Below are positions 44,211 to 55,533 of a DNA stretch of 64,000 bases, in pieces. This DNA is from Terebella lapidaria (Eukaryota; Annelida; Polychaeta; Terebellida; Terebellidae), in NCBI GenBank assembly GCA_949152475.1, contig OX424559.1:16895809-16959808 (forward strand). The letters run 5' to 3'. Made by a program: the position numbers and the translations under genes. The notes beneath the pieces are model-generated. The model did not search any database and was not told the origin of the DNA. It saw only the letters and a list, made by a program, of their open reading frames with translations. Each line of letters begins with the position of its first letter. Position 1 is the first letter of the stretch.

Positions 44211-47133
44211 ATAAACGCAAATACTGTGAGAGCTTTGTGATATTTGTTGATTTACCGTAATACATACGCATATAGTAGCGCAACAAAAATATTGAGCTAA
44301 ATTTCTGATGTTGACAGAACAATTACGAAAGGTTGCCAACTTTTATAGCTTAAGATATAAAAGTGATAAAATGTGATGACAAAAGTTTTTTTTACACCAA
44401 AATAGACACATAAACTATCAATTTGATCCAAAACATTGGGCATCATTAAAACCATTGAATGTCTGTCCTGGGATATACATCGATATATATGTTCTTCTTT
44501 GTTTATTATATGGAGAATAATGAGCAATATAATCCAATAAATTAAGGTTATTAATCACATAAACTTTCCCATCCCAACATATTTCCGCTGGCCACAAAAA
44601 TAATTCTCTCCACTGTAGGTTACTTGTGTTGTATTCGTTTCGCGGCAGTCTCAAATTGAATCTTGTAGAACAGACTTACACATATCAATTAACCCCAGTA
44701 TTATGTGGTATTTAATAAATACTCGAATGCATGAACATGTAATTGTAATTGCACAACTGTCAAAATGTACGACAACGGACTTTTATTGTTTTCAAAGCAA
44801 GCGAAAAATACAAGAGTGTAATTGTTGACTATAGTTACTTATAAGTAAAACAGATGTACGCATATCGAACTATTAATCAATTACCACTAAAGTTTGTTTA
44901 TAGTTCATGCGAAACATGAAAACTCGAATAAGTCAACGAATAACATATTTAACGAATAACGTAACTCGTTCGCATTGTTTATACCCTTTTAATTGTAGTG
45001 ATTCAAAATGACGCCCAGTACAATTGTTTTGTACAATATTTTCAATAAGTAGATCTAATCGCAGAAATTCTGCAAATCAAATAGGGGTGAATAATAAACA
45101 TACATGTAATGTAGTATACAACTATAACAATTTCGATAAAAACATATATGAAATATATCTGATTGATAAGAAATTTGTAGCATTCAATATGACTAGCTGA
45201 TATATTCAACATTATCATTATTTGTCATAAAACACTGCACGATAACTCTCACTTTGTGATGATTTTCAAGTACATTGTATGTAGAATACACCCTTGATCT
45301 CAATTGTTTGCTTCAAAATTAATGTACAATTTATCTCATACCCTCAAAAATCAACAATAACAACAATTCACAACATTCTCAGTACATTAACAGTATTCTT
45401 AACTCTGTCTTTCGGGTTTTCACTGACAAGAAGCTATAAATCAGCATTTTCATATAATATAAATTTTAAATCATCTGCTCATGTGGCTAAGTCGCAAAAA
45501 AAATTAACAAAAATATACGTTCATCATAGAACTACGCTTGAACTTAAAATACCTTGGTCTTATATACACACAATATCAAGGTTTCTCTTATACACTCTTT
45601 CGCTAAAAAAAATGCCCAAATAAGCCCAAGTCGTTCTTCTACCTGAATAAATGATTGCACGGAAGAAAGACAGAATTAATATTTTGTGTGAAAGTACGTG
45701 AATAACATAGCTTAGGACAACTGAGCAACAACTATCAACGCCAAAAAATATGCATGTATATAAAGCCTGAACGGACGAAAAACGGCAATCTAACAGAATG
45801 TTGAATTCCCTCTCCAGACAAGGTCTCGGGAATCTTAGTTGGGGAAGCGGTCGTGTATATTCAGAAGGATGAGAGGCGACACACATGTAAATTGGGGATA
45901 TTCTAGCCATATACATGTCAACTCCTCCAAGCAGTTACTTTATTCTCGAAGAACTATAAAAAATTGCAGGAGCATTGGGGTAGAATGCCAACATTTTTGC
46001 TTTGAAATATACAAATAGATGTCTGAACCACGGTAGGATATGATAATTGACACCCAGTTGAATTACATCACAATTATATGTACCAGGCGCGTGGAATTGA
46101 TGGAACCATAGAAATATAGGTAGCGACAACCGCCATAATATGTGTGTTTAGATTGTATATTTTGATTTATATGCTGCTAAAGTGAACTCTGAATAACTCA
46201 TATTTATAAATGACAAGCACTCATCAATAACAAATCACTGACACGCGGTAGTCAAATGATATAGGTAGTACTACTTGTATTTGAACCGGCTCTTTTGAAA
46301 GCGCCATGTTTAATTACTTGAATGATATAACTATAAAAAGACACAACAGTTGCATATGGGTCTAGTGTGCGTGTGATACATATACATGTGTTGTACCGGG
46401 CATCGGTGCTCAGTTAACTGGCATAGAAGCCGATGTGACAAACCCAGCACCTGTTTGCATGATAACACACATATAGGCCTAGATCTTTGAAATGGTATTT
46501 CCATTTTGTCTAAAAAAAATATGACTGATATTCGTAGAGGTCTATCAAAAGCCATCATCATTAGTTGATGAATGTTCAATCACGCGTACTGTGCTCACGT
46601 AGTGTAGATGTACGTATGTAGGTACATGAAAAACAAAAGTGAGTGGCGAGGTGCAAGACATGCTGGGTTCGTCGCAGAGACTAAATGTACTAGGCATACA
46701 TGATACATATCTCCCCAGAAATCATTTGTATTGTCTAGTATTGATGTAAAATGCGCACTTTAGATATAGAGGTAAAAAGGGTACCTTACTTGTACGCATA
46801 AGTCAGTACATGTAGGAGCAACATGTAATATGTATATAATAGAATGACTGCAAAACAATTCTATGGCAACGCTCACAATATGACAATGACAGCGGTGTAT
46901 CTTCTTCAACATCACAGGCATTCAAAACCAAACCGGGCCCATGTAACGCAGCTTACTATTTCTTCTAAATTCAATTAAGATTAAAACTGTGCCAGACGGA
47001 TTAAATATGGTATACATTCAGTGGGTGAATAGTATTAACATAGTAAGGTACGCTACTTGGGCCCCAAACCGTTGAGTCCGAGACTTCTGTACATTTGTAC
47101 TGCACGAATCGTCGGATGCATTTAGTGGCGTTA
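44211..47133. other. Intergenic, no gene recognised
   Basis: AT-rich DNA. Short frames (up to 118 codons) have no motifs. A half-copy of the foldback arm module (GCATTGGGGTAGAATGCCAAC) lies near 45973-46025. Nothing else is supported. Confidence 0.45.
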
Positions 47134-47862
47134 TGTGGCAATTTTGCCCAGAGATCGCGGCAGGTGATCCTTTTTAAACACGCTTGTTTCTCGGCCTTGT
47201 TTTGGACGCTTCTGTTCGAAGAACGAGCGCTGCTTAGCAACGCTCTCTAATCCTCTTATCCACTATACTGTAACAATGGCTGTTTATGTCATCTCTCGTG
47301 CTCTCGCCTCTTGTATAAATACTGTGGTCGCATTTTGTGTGGCCGGAGTTGTCCAGAGACTGAGCACGACAGGTGAGCTCACGCCATGAGCTTCTTGTCT
47401 CTGTTCGGGTAAAGGCCAGTCAGGCCTCAGGGACGACTTCCATATAGGGGGCCCAGGTGGGGAAGACCTTGATGACTCGGGGGTGTACACCCTCTGGTTC
47501 ACCGGTCTTCCACCTGGGATAATGCGACACAGGCTCTGGCAGACCGTCGGGCTGTCCAGGGTTCTATCCCTGCGGCAGTGCCGTCGGCGAGGCTGGCCAG
47601 CAACATGCCCACGTTCGCGAGTTCTGTGGTGCCGCTCCCATGGCATCTCAGGCTCCGCACATGGCTACATTACCATAACTATGTACTATGTATGTTGTAT
47701 ATGAAGTTGTCGATGTTGGTGATGATGATGGTGATGGTGATGTGTTATAATGTGATGTATGGCGGCCGGACTTGTCCGGACGAACTGTTACCTGGTTGTA
47801 GTGCTAGTAATTACCGACGCCCGCCGCATGCGCCCTGTGTGCCGCGGGCGTTGAACATTACA
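47134..47862 (+). repeat. LTR of element 1, 729 bp
   Basis: It begins TGTGGCAATTTTGCCC and ends GAACATTACA, the normal TG...CA pattern, immediately before the PBS. It holds a TATA box (47314-47321), the conserved segment near 47530-47610 shared with the two solo LTRs, and a GATGATGATGG microsatellite near 47713-47742. Confidence 0.8.
47314..47321 (+). promoter_or_regulatory. TATA box of the LTR promoter
   Basis: TATAAATA lies about 180 bases into the LTR in the context TTGTATAAATACTGTGG. The solo LTR at 41075 has GGTATAAATACTCTGG at the matching place, so the box is conserved. Confidence 0.6.
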
Positions 47863-47863
47863 T

Positions 47864-47881
47864 TGGTGCCGTGACCAGGAT
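47864..47881 (+). other. Primer-binding site complementary to tRNA-His
   Basis: TGGTGCCGTGACCAGGAT starts two bases after the LTR end. It is the complement of a tRNA-His 3' end (CACGGCACCA plus the acceptor and T stem) of the insect/invertebrate type as I recall it. This marks where minus-strand reverse transcription would start. Confidence 0.7.
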
Positions 47882-48276
47882 CAGTTCGACGGCGACCCAT
47901 GGCAGCCTACCGTCGCAGTATCTCCGCTCCCTCGTCCTTGGGGACCGCCTGCTCTCCTCCGGGACATTCCGGCAATAAAAACTGAAAAAAGGAAAACGAT
48001 AGTGTGGTCCAACATACTCGCTCCCAGGTCATCCGGGAGCAGGTCCGCGGTGGTTTTGGCTCCGCGGAAGGGTGTCCGGACGATCTGCAGGACCGATTCC
48101 AGTCCGCGGACACGTCCCCGACGTCCTTGGCTCCGTCTCCGGACGTAGAGTCGAGCCCTGCGGGGCTGCAACAGCAGTTGCCTTCGAAGCCGAGCCTCGA
48201 TGTTTTAGGTGCTATGGGCGGAGCTGGAAACGGCTCTACTCCGCACCTACCTTCGTCTGGACGTCCGTCACGGCCG

Positions 48277-48523
48277 CTACTCTTCCCTGGGATGTCTCTG
48301 GACGTCCAGAATCAGTGCCGGCTACCACGGTTAGCTCCGGACGGGCAGACAGGCTGAACCGGCTACCACAGCCGCCTGCTCTCCTCCGGGACATTCCGGC
48401 AATAAAAACTGAGAAAAATCAATGAAAACTACTCTTCCCTGGGATGTCTCCGGACGTCCAGAATCAGTGCCGGCTACCACGGTTAGCTCCGGACGGGCAG
48501 ACAGGCTGAACCGGCTACCACAG
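48277..48523 (+). repeat. Tandem duplication (period about 152) in the element 1 leader
   Basis: The segment starting CTACTCTTCCCTGGGATGTC at 48277 recurs at 48429 with only a base or so changed over about 95 bases. A second phrase, CTCTCCTCCGGGACATTCCG, occurs near 47952 and 48379, so the leader has been rearranged twice. Confidence 0.75.
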
Positions 48524-48612
48524 CCGGCCGGGTTGACTCCCTTCGAGAGCCCCCGGCCTGGATGTCATGCAATCTGTCCGGAATGTGATGGACCAGCTCA
48601 CCCACTCACTCA

Positions 48613-49954
48613 ATGAACTGGCCCCAACAGGCTGCTATGACCACGGCCGGCCGCCCCACGTTGGGCGACCTGATCGAAGGACACTTTCGCCTTTTCCGTG
48701 ATACCAGCCACCAGAGCTCAGAGCAGCTGATGGAGAGGGAGTGGCGGGTAGGGCAGACGGCACTGGAAGAGTATAGGCGCTGTCAGTCTGCCGCACCGAG
48801 CGTGAGTCCTAATACGCCTTTCAACCCAGGGATGACTGGTTCACCGGTCCTCCCTCCGGTTTATCCAAGCCCGCAGGTGGCGATAACCCATGCTATGGGA
48901 CCCGCGCCTGGTCCGCGGCTTGGAGGGACCACGTTGGCCACCGCTTGTGCTGTTCCGGCAGCCGGGGCTATGGCCACATAGACCTATCCTGCCCCGCACA
49001 GTGCTCCACGAGCTAGCTGGCAACCGGCGGCCTCCGTCCCGAGCTACGCCGGCTACCCTGCCTCGCCTGGGTCCTATCCTTCAGGATCCGCGGTGGGTCT
49101 GTCTGCACTTGGTCCGGGTGGGATGTCCGCGGTTTCATACCCTGCGTACACTGCCGACCCTGGTGCCGGATCAGCTAATTGGGAGCGCTCCTCACGTGAA
49201 CGGAGGCCGGACCAGTTGTCGTGGACGGTACGATGGAGACAACGCAGATCTGGAGGATTATTTACTCCAGGTCTGGCGAACCGCCATGTACGAGGGTTGG
49301 ACCCAGGAGGAAGCTGGGCATATCCTCTCGGGGAGCCTGGAAGGGAAGGCTCTCCGAGTCCTGCAGTGTTCGTCGGTGGGAACCGCAACGTTTGGCGAGC
49401 TTGCTCAGCAACTTCGCTTGCTGTTCACGCCGACGACGAACAGGCGGATGTAAGAGAGGGAGTTCAAGCTCGACTCCACCTACCGACTGAATCCGTAACC
49501 GAGTTCACGTTTAACCTGCGCGTACTTGGCCGGAGGGCCTATCCGGACATGGAGGCCAGTCGGTTTGAACCGATGCTGATCGATCAGTTCATTGAGGGGC
49601 AACCGTACCATATATCATATGGTCTTGCCACTCATGAGAAACGATCGATGGAGGAGGCGATCAACTCCGCGCTCGCGTTAGAGGTAGCTGTCCGCTCCAG
49701 ACAGATGCCTCCGGCCCCGGCTCCGGCCTCGGTTGTTCCCTCGCAGGCGCCCGCGCCTTCTCTTGTGAAAGCATCGCAGGTGGCCCCATGGCCCGCCCTG
49801 GCTCCCCGGTAGCCCGCCATGGAGCCCAACCCTCAGTGGGTTGGTATGCCAGCGTCACCCTCCGGGATGCCCGCGCTTGCGGCACTGGCTGCCGCGTCGT
49901 ACTCATCCTCGCATGAGTATGACTTAGAGGAATACGATCTCTGTGCAGCACAAA
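48613..49954 (+). pseudogene. gag: gag of element 1, broken
   Basis: The Met at 48613 opens a frame rich in Pro, Ala and Gln that continues into LGDLIEGHFRLFRDTSHQSS and PSVSPNTPFNPGMTGS. It is interrupted by TAG at 48979-48981, a frame change near 49220, TAA at 49451 and another frame change back. The central gag region is recognisable in pieces (DNADLEDYLLQVWRTAMYEG; LIDQFIEGQPYHISYGLATH). Homology to element 2 ends before the zinc knuckle. It has decayed well past function. Confidence 0.75.
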
Positions 49955-49955
49955 A

Positions 49956-52118
49956 TCGCAATCTCATCTCATTGCCACATCTCATTACAATCTCATTGCC
50001 ACCCTCTGCATGCCTTCGTGAGTGACATACATGTACTTTGCCATTAACAGAAGCGATCGTCACTGCGTGAGACCTAGGACCGTTTCCTGATCAAACTTCC
50101 CAAGTCCTAATTGCATCCTCTGATGTTGAAACCAGATCTCGCGCTCTTGACTGCAATCGACTCAATTCAGTAGTTCTCGGAGTTTCTCGGCTAGCATCGG
50201 CTGTACTCGGCTCCCCTCGGTTACCTTCGACCACTGGTGTGCCCAACCAACTCAAAGCGTCTGAAAAATGCAATAATCCAATAAATACGGAATAATCAAT
50301 GATAATCACATATGTGTTTGTTAATCGTACATGTATTTTAGCAATTTATAATGAATATACATGTACCTGAATGTACCTGATTACAATATACCTATGAGTT
50401 CAACCCAAATAATCACTCTATACATGTACGTGCATTTTGTCACTGGTGTTATTCAAATAATTATTGCGCTATCAGATCACTGCCAAAATTACAAAAATAA
50501 AGTCTGTGCATTTAAATATCCATGATCATATTTACATGTATACCCACAATAAGAGGACATTCCGTGTTTTCAAATTAATTTTGAAGTGAAAACGTATTGA
50601 ATAAAAACGAAACTGATTTGGTGGGTTGAATATTGTTTAGAAAAACATTTTTTAAAATTAATATTTTTCTCTTATTTGGAGATTTGACGTTGAGATTTGA
50701 CAAGTGAGAGCCATAGCCGAGTTTTGTTGTACATGTACATTTGGACTGACTGCCCGGAACAGCGTACATTGGCAGGGACCAACAGCATGGCTTTAAAGAA
50801 GGAACAAAATTTCAAGGAAAAAAAATGTACATGCTTGTATATAAAAAAAAAATATATATATATTTTTAGTTGCCGAAGGAGGAAAAATGGTCAATTTTTT
50901 CCGAGAAAAAATGAAAGACAAGAATGATCAAATGTACTAACATAGAAAATCATTGGATAAAAATCCTCATTACGTTACACTTTGTGAGATTAGGAGAACC
51001 TTAGCTAACCTTTAGTAACTCGCAGAATTTTCCCCCCAGAAATATAATTGAAAAATATGAAAAGTTCGTTTCAGTCAGAATTGTGTAATATTTTATGGGA
51101 AGTATTCATTGGCAGCACTGTTTGTCTTCTTCAAACAGACTGCTTTCTATGACAAATCAAATATATCTTTTGTATATATTTATGAGGCTGGTAAAATATA
51201 CATGTAGAATCTACAATTACATAAAAATGGTATAAAATGTGGTTGGATATCGATCGCATGTCGTAAGCTATAGACAACTACATACTAATAGTTTACACGA
51301 AACATTAAAAGGTGTCCATTCCTGAATCCAATATACGTTATCAATACTAGTAAGGCCGCTGTTCAAATTCACGTTTTCACTCTGGGAAAATGTTTGTTAT
51401 GGCCTACATGCAAAGGGTAACAACGGTACTTGCAAAATTATTGTTCTTGTCTCAAATTTAGTAATTGAAACAGCTTTTAGACCATATGAAGTACTTGTCC
51501 ACGAATTTTCAGCGAAATCAATATAGTACTCGCACCTAATTACAGTTTACCAATAGTCAACTGCTCAAGTATTAATGCAGATTGACAAGCAAGCTCAAAG
51601 TCACGTGATCCGTCCTCTTGTGAAAATTCAAGTGTATTCTTAGGACTCAAACCGACTAAAATGCCGCCATTCCAAATACAGTATGCTCATAACCAGGTTT
51701 CGTCTCATTTAATCACACTGATTATGCTAGCATGACTATGTTATTGGTGCTAGCATGACTATAATGTTATTGGTACCGGGTAGAAACACACCTCAGCACA
51801 CATTCAAAACACAATAGATATGTACATGCCAATCAACATCGCTATCTGGTTATCTACGTATATAGTTGTTACCGAACTCCAAGGTAGACACACTACATTA
51901 TTAGGTGCACCATAAAAGCTGGTATCTCACCAGGCAACGACCACATAGCGACCGTGACGACTGTCTACATGTATTTAGACGACAAGAGGACCACTAGAAA
52001 ATCTGCAAAACCCAATGAAACTCGGATTTGGCCTCATTTTCACAGTCGTTGTGTGGTCATCCTCTGGTGAGATACCAGCTTTAGGAATTGCTAAAAATAA
52101 AACACCAAATAAGTGTTA
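49956..52118. other. Intergenic or intronic, nothing recognised
   Basis: AT-rich sequence after the truncated retrotransposon. No frame above 76 codons, no clear repeats. It may be intron or 3' flank of the minus-strand gene whose exons lie at 52952 and 53518, but no further exon was found. Confidence 0.4.
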
Positions 52119-52622
52119 CTGTAAAAGTACTAATTTTCGCGCGGTACTTATTTCGCGTATTTCGCGGTAAGGGTAGATCCGCGAAATTAAATACCTCGCT
52201 AAAATAAGTCTCCCGCGAAAATAAATTTTGAGGTTTGTGGCCGTCCATAGCACAATACGCTGTTGCTAATCATAACGCGCAGAATTACGTTAGTTACAGT
52301 GCCCAGAACCAGATACCGGTCGCTAGCGTCTGCATGGCACGTGCTTGAACTTGGTGCCGATGACATCTGCACCAAGTTCAAGCTTTTGCAGACTAAGCAT
52401 GACTTGTTTGACGTTTGTGTTTAAAATTTCAAATAAAATCTGATTTGATTTCCTGTGACTTTCCATTTCTCACACCAATTGCATTGATATACTGTGATGT
52501 CCATCAACTGCAAATTCTTTACGCGATTACTGGCAATCACTGAAATTAAATCCCCGCGAAATTGCCTGGGGGTAAAAACCGCGAATTTCAAATTTAATAC
52601 CCGCGAAAAAGTATTTTTACAG
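52119..52622. mobile_element. Long member of the CTGTAAA MITE family, 504 bp
   Basis: It begins CTGTAAAAGTACTAATTTTC and ends GTATTTTTACAG, flanked by TA (52117-52118, 52623-52624). GCGAAATTAAAT-type words lie near both ends. The centre has extra sequence, including a 60-codon minus frame and a CTTGAACTTGGTG...CACCAAGTTCAAG palindrome near 52345-52384, so it may carry captured DNA. Confidence 0.7.
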
Positions 52623-52951
52623 TATTAACCTAAGGTGAAACTAATTGATTTAGTGAGTTAATAGTGGTGTGATGTTTATATAAAGTGTGATGTACATGGA
52701 CTGCGGCAGCCACCAGAATGTTTGTACCATTTCGTATGAGACAAAAGAAACCAAACGCTAAAAGTACCCTATCTTATTAGAATATTATGTTTCTGGCGTG
52801 TCATACCTTTATATGACTCTCTTGAGTCCTCACTCGGGTGTCTCTGTTCGAAATATTATCAGTTAACTGCTCATTACATGTGTATACACTTGAGAATAGT
52901 CGTGGAACCAACAATTGAGTGAATTGTGAATCATCTTCATCATTTCTTCAC

Positions 52952-53137
52952 CTGGAGCCGACGTTCCAATAAACTTCGGATCTCTGATACGTCAGTCAAC
53001 AGTTCTTGGAGGCGAGGTTCTGCAGCAAGAATTTCCACTAGCTCTAGAGCACGTGGGGAGGTGCGGCTTGGGGCCCCACTCTCCTCACCCCCCTCCGCTG
53101 ATCCCCTCACCACTGAAGAGTGAGGACCTCGTATATA
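52952..53137 (-). CDS. Exon of an unidentified membrane protein (downstream exon)
   Basis: Bounded by TACTGCAG on the 5' side and CTCCAG|GTGAAG on the 3' side, 186 bases, phase 0 at both ends, 62 residues. The first half is Gly, Ser and Pro-rich (RGSAEGGEESGAPSRTSPRA). The second half is a charged amphipathic helix (LELVEILAAEPRLQELLTDV, SEIRSLLERRLQ) with heptad-like leucines. It joins in frame to the transmembrane exon at 53518-53609. The opposite-strand frame at 52926 is a shadow. No family recognised. Confidence 0.6.
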
Positions 53138-53517
53138 CTGCAGTAAACAGAGAAGTAAAACATATACGCTAGAAAGTTCTTTACATCACAACAAATTTCG
53201 TTGAATATTTCAACAATATTTCAAAAGTTCTGGGTGCATTCTTGAGCCTTAGGTAGGGGGAAAACATGAATAAGCTCCTGAGCTACTCCAGACTACACTA
53301 CTGTCTGTAAATGCCACTGAGCAATCAATGAACTCCAACCATCGCTCAAACATATGCCCGCATACAACCAATAGTTCTTTGTGATGCTCCCAAAAGTAAA
53401 TAGCACAATGGCTTAGAGTAAATGTGACCTTGACCTCAGTCTGACGTCACTTAATCACATGGTTATATCACCCCTAAAGTGCGGTGTATACTACTGGCAG
53501 TGTCTCCAGATACGTAC

Positions 53518-53609
53518 CATGTGGTTGTACAGAGAAATAGCAGCCCCAAGGATAACTAGAGTAGACAGCGAAATCATAACGACACCAACAACTAACTGAT
53601 CCAAACCTC
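53518..53609 (-). CDS. Exon of the same gene, one transmembrane segment
   Basis: Bounded by GTTGCAG|GAGG and CACATG|GTACGT, 92 bases, entering in phase 1 and leaving in phase 0. It encodes GLDQLVVGVVMISLSTLVIL then GAAISLYNHM, a clear single transmembrane helix with a short positively charged or aromatic end. Upstream exons must lie beyond 64000 or within unseen DNA, because the intron upstream is occupied by the LTR element starting at 53645. Small single-pass or tail-type membrane protein; function unknown. Confidence 0.6.
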
Positions 53610-53644
53610 CTGCAACACACCACATTACATTAATTCCATTATTA

Positions 53645-54003
53645 TGTGGCGATTTTGCCCTAAGCTCGCGGCAGGTGATTGTAAACATACATGCCATTTA
53701 TGTGGCCTTTTCGTTCTTGGCCTTGTTTTGACACGCTCCGTTCGAGCGTGCGTTGCCACGGCAACGCATTGTAATTTACGCTCCAGTAAACTATAACAAT
53801 GGTTTGATTATACCTCACGTGGGTCCTACAGCTTGTGGTGTATTATATATACACTGGAAGCTACTCGATCGAGGAGATTGTCCGAGAGAGAGTGACTGGG
53901 ACGCACACGAGGCTCGCCATGAGCTTTGTGTTCCCTAGTTGCGAGTAGTGGGCTCTTAGAGCCCTGGGGACGATTTCGATGGGGAGGCCCGGGCTGGGAG
54001 AGA
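53645..54003 (+). repeat. 5' LTR of element 2, 3'-truncated
   Basis: It begins TGTGGCGATTTTGCCC and follows the element 1 LTR as far as about GGCCCGGGCTGGGAGAG (near 54000). There it passes straight into gag sequence. Relative to element 1, the second half of the LTR, the PBS, the leader and about 60 gag codons are absent (about 1.3 kb). Confidence 0.8.
53844..53851 (+). promoter_or_regulatory. TATA box of 5' LTR
   Basis: TATATATA in the context GTATTATATATACACTGG, about 200 bases into the LTR, at the place of the TATAAATA in the related LTRs. The same box occurs in the 3' LTR at 63911-63918. Confidence 0.5.
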
Positions 54004-54063
54004 CAGTTCAAGCGGAATCAGCCGCCTCCGAGCGTCGATCCGTCAGCCACATTTAGTCCGGGG

Positions 54064-55533
54064 ATGACTGGGCCCATGGCCCCTCCCCAAGTCCTGCCGA
54101 GTCCGCAGGCGCCAGTGGCCCCCGCAATGGGACCCGCGCCTGCTCCGCGGCTCGGAGGCACCGCGTTGGCGACCGCGTCGACCGTTCCGACGGTTGGAGC
54201 GCAAGCCGCGTGGTCTACTTACCCTGGCACGTACAGTGTGTCGGACGGGCAGTGGCAACAGGCGGCTTCGGCCCCAAGCTTTGCCGCCCCATCTGGAGCC
54301 TACCCAGTAAGTTCGATGGGAGCCCCGCCCGCACCTAGCCAGAGTGGGTTTTTAGCGGGAATAACCCCGGCGGCAAACGTGAGCTTTCCTGTTCCCATGT
54401 CCGCGGCGTCGATGTTTGCTCCGGCAGACTCCGCCGCAGGCGCGGGTAGCTCGCGGAACTTGCCGCTGTACACGGGCGACCCCGGAGCCGGGACTGCACG
54501 TCGGGCGCGTAACAAACGCGATGACGGACCCGACCACTCTTCGTGGCGGAAACGGTTCAACGGGGATAACGCCGACTTGGAGGACTACTTACTCCAAGTG
54601 TGGCGTACCGCCGTGTACGAAGGATGGTCCCAGCATGAAGCTGGACATGTCCTCGCGGGGAGCTTGGAAGGAAAAGCTCTCCGCGTGATGCCGTGTCTGC
54701 CGGTGGGAACAGTGACCTTCGGCGAGGTTGCCCGTCAACTTCGCCTGCTGTTCACGCCGACGACCAATCGGCGGCAGTCTGAACGAGAGTTCAAGGCACA
54801 TACCCGCCAACCGACTGAGTCCGTGACAGACTATGCGTTTAACCTGCGCATACTCGGCCGGAGAGCTTTTCCGGACATGGACTACAGACGGTTCGAAACG
54901 ATGCTGATCGATCAGTTCATCGATGGCCAGCCTTACCACTTAGCATACGGGCTGGCCACCCATGAAAAGCGATCGATGGAGGAGGCGATAGATTCCGCGC
55001 TTGCGCTCGAGGTAGCTGTCCGCCCTAGACAGTTGCCTCCGGCCCCGGCTCCGGCCTCGGCTGTTCCCGCGCAGGCGGCGACCCCTCCTCCGGCCAAAGC
55101 GTCACAGGTAACCCCATGGCAGGACCCGGTCGTCCGGGAACGCGCCAGGGAACCTACCCCGCAGTGGGTTAGTGCGCCGGCACCCTCCACAGGGACGCCC
55201 GCACATGCGGCACCAGTCGCCGCGCCGTGCTCGTCCTCGGACGAGTGCGACATGGAGGAATACGATTTCGGCGCCGCGCAGATGATTGCGCACTGCGCCG
55301 GGATCGAAGCTCCGGGACCCGCAGAATGTTGCGCGTTCACCTCCGGACCAGCCCAGAACCGTCCCTGTTACTTCTGCGGAAAGCAGGGACACTTTTGGCT
55401 GAAGTGTCCAGAGTTGTTGGAATGCCTGCGGTCGCGCGGATACCAGGGAGCCCTCCCTGGCCCGCAACGGAGGAATTCCTTCCGGTCTGGTCCTCCGGGA
55501 CAGCAAGGTCGGAACCCGCGGCAGGGAAACTAG
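54064..55533 (+). CDS. gag: gag polyprotein of element 2, N-terminus deleted
   Basis: The frame is open from 53926 but has no ATG until 54064, because the original start was lost in the LTR-gag deletion. The N-terminal part is Pro, Ala and Ser-rich. The central part (NADLEDYLLQVWRTAVYEGW; REFKAHTRQPTESVTDYAFN; DGQPYHLAYGLATHEKRSME) is the helical capsid-like region typical of gypsy-type gag. Near the end a CCHC zinc knuckle is complete: CYFCGKQGHFWLKC. A basic Arg, Gly and Gln-rich tail follows. The TAG at 55531-55533 directly follows the slippery heptamer GGGAAAC. In the element this protein would form the particle and bind RNA. Confidence 0.8.
   Translation: MTGPMAPPQVLPSPQAPVAPAMGPAPAPRLGGTALATASTVPTVGAQAAWSTYPGTYSVSDGQWQQAASAPSFAAPSGAYPVSSMGAPPAPSQSGFLAGITPAANVSFPVPMSAASMFAPADSAAGAGSSRNLPLYTGDPGAGTARRARNKRDDGPDHSSWRKRFNGDNADLEDYLLQVWRTAVYEGWSQHEAGHVLAGSLEGKALRVMPCLPVGTVTFGEVARQLRLLFTPTTNRRQSEREFKAHTRQPTESVTDYAFNLRILGRRAFPDMDYRRFETMLIDQFIDGQPYHLAYGLATHEKRSMEEAIDSALALEVAVRPRQLPPAPAPASAVPAQAATPPPAKASQVTPWQDPVVRERAREPTPQWVSAPAPSTGTPAHAAPVAAPCSSSDECDMEEYDFGAAQMIAHCAGIEAPGPAECCAFTSGPAQNRPCYFCGKQGHFWLKCPELLECLRSRGYQGALPGPQRRNSFRSGPPGQQGRNPRQGN
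55524..55530 (+). promoter_or_regulatory. GGGAAAC slippery heptamer, -1 frameshift into pol
   Basis: In the gag frame the codons are CAG GGA AAC TAG, so the heptamer is in the G GGA AAC register required for simultaneous -1 slippage, and the stop codon is the next codon. The pol frame lies exactly -1 and is open through this point. GGGAAAC is used as a gag-pro slippery site in some retroviruses. A downstream pseudoknot or stem was not tested. Confidence 0.7.

Larger units (their letters stand above)
47134..49955 (+). mobile_element. Truncated LTR retrotransposon, element 1 (LTR, PBS, decayed gag)
   Basis: It runs from a full LTR through a primer-binding site and leader into gag, then homology to the second element stops at about 49955 (after GATCTCTGTGCAGCACA), before the zinc knuckle. 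No pol and no 3' LTR follow, so the copy is 3'-truncated. It supplies the parts missing in element 2: the LTR end, PBS and gag N-terminus. Confidence 0.8.

Noticed and set aside
52199-52381. Small gene on the minus strand
   Set aside because: It lies inside the 504-bp MITE and has no splice or start support; at most captured sequence.
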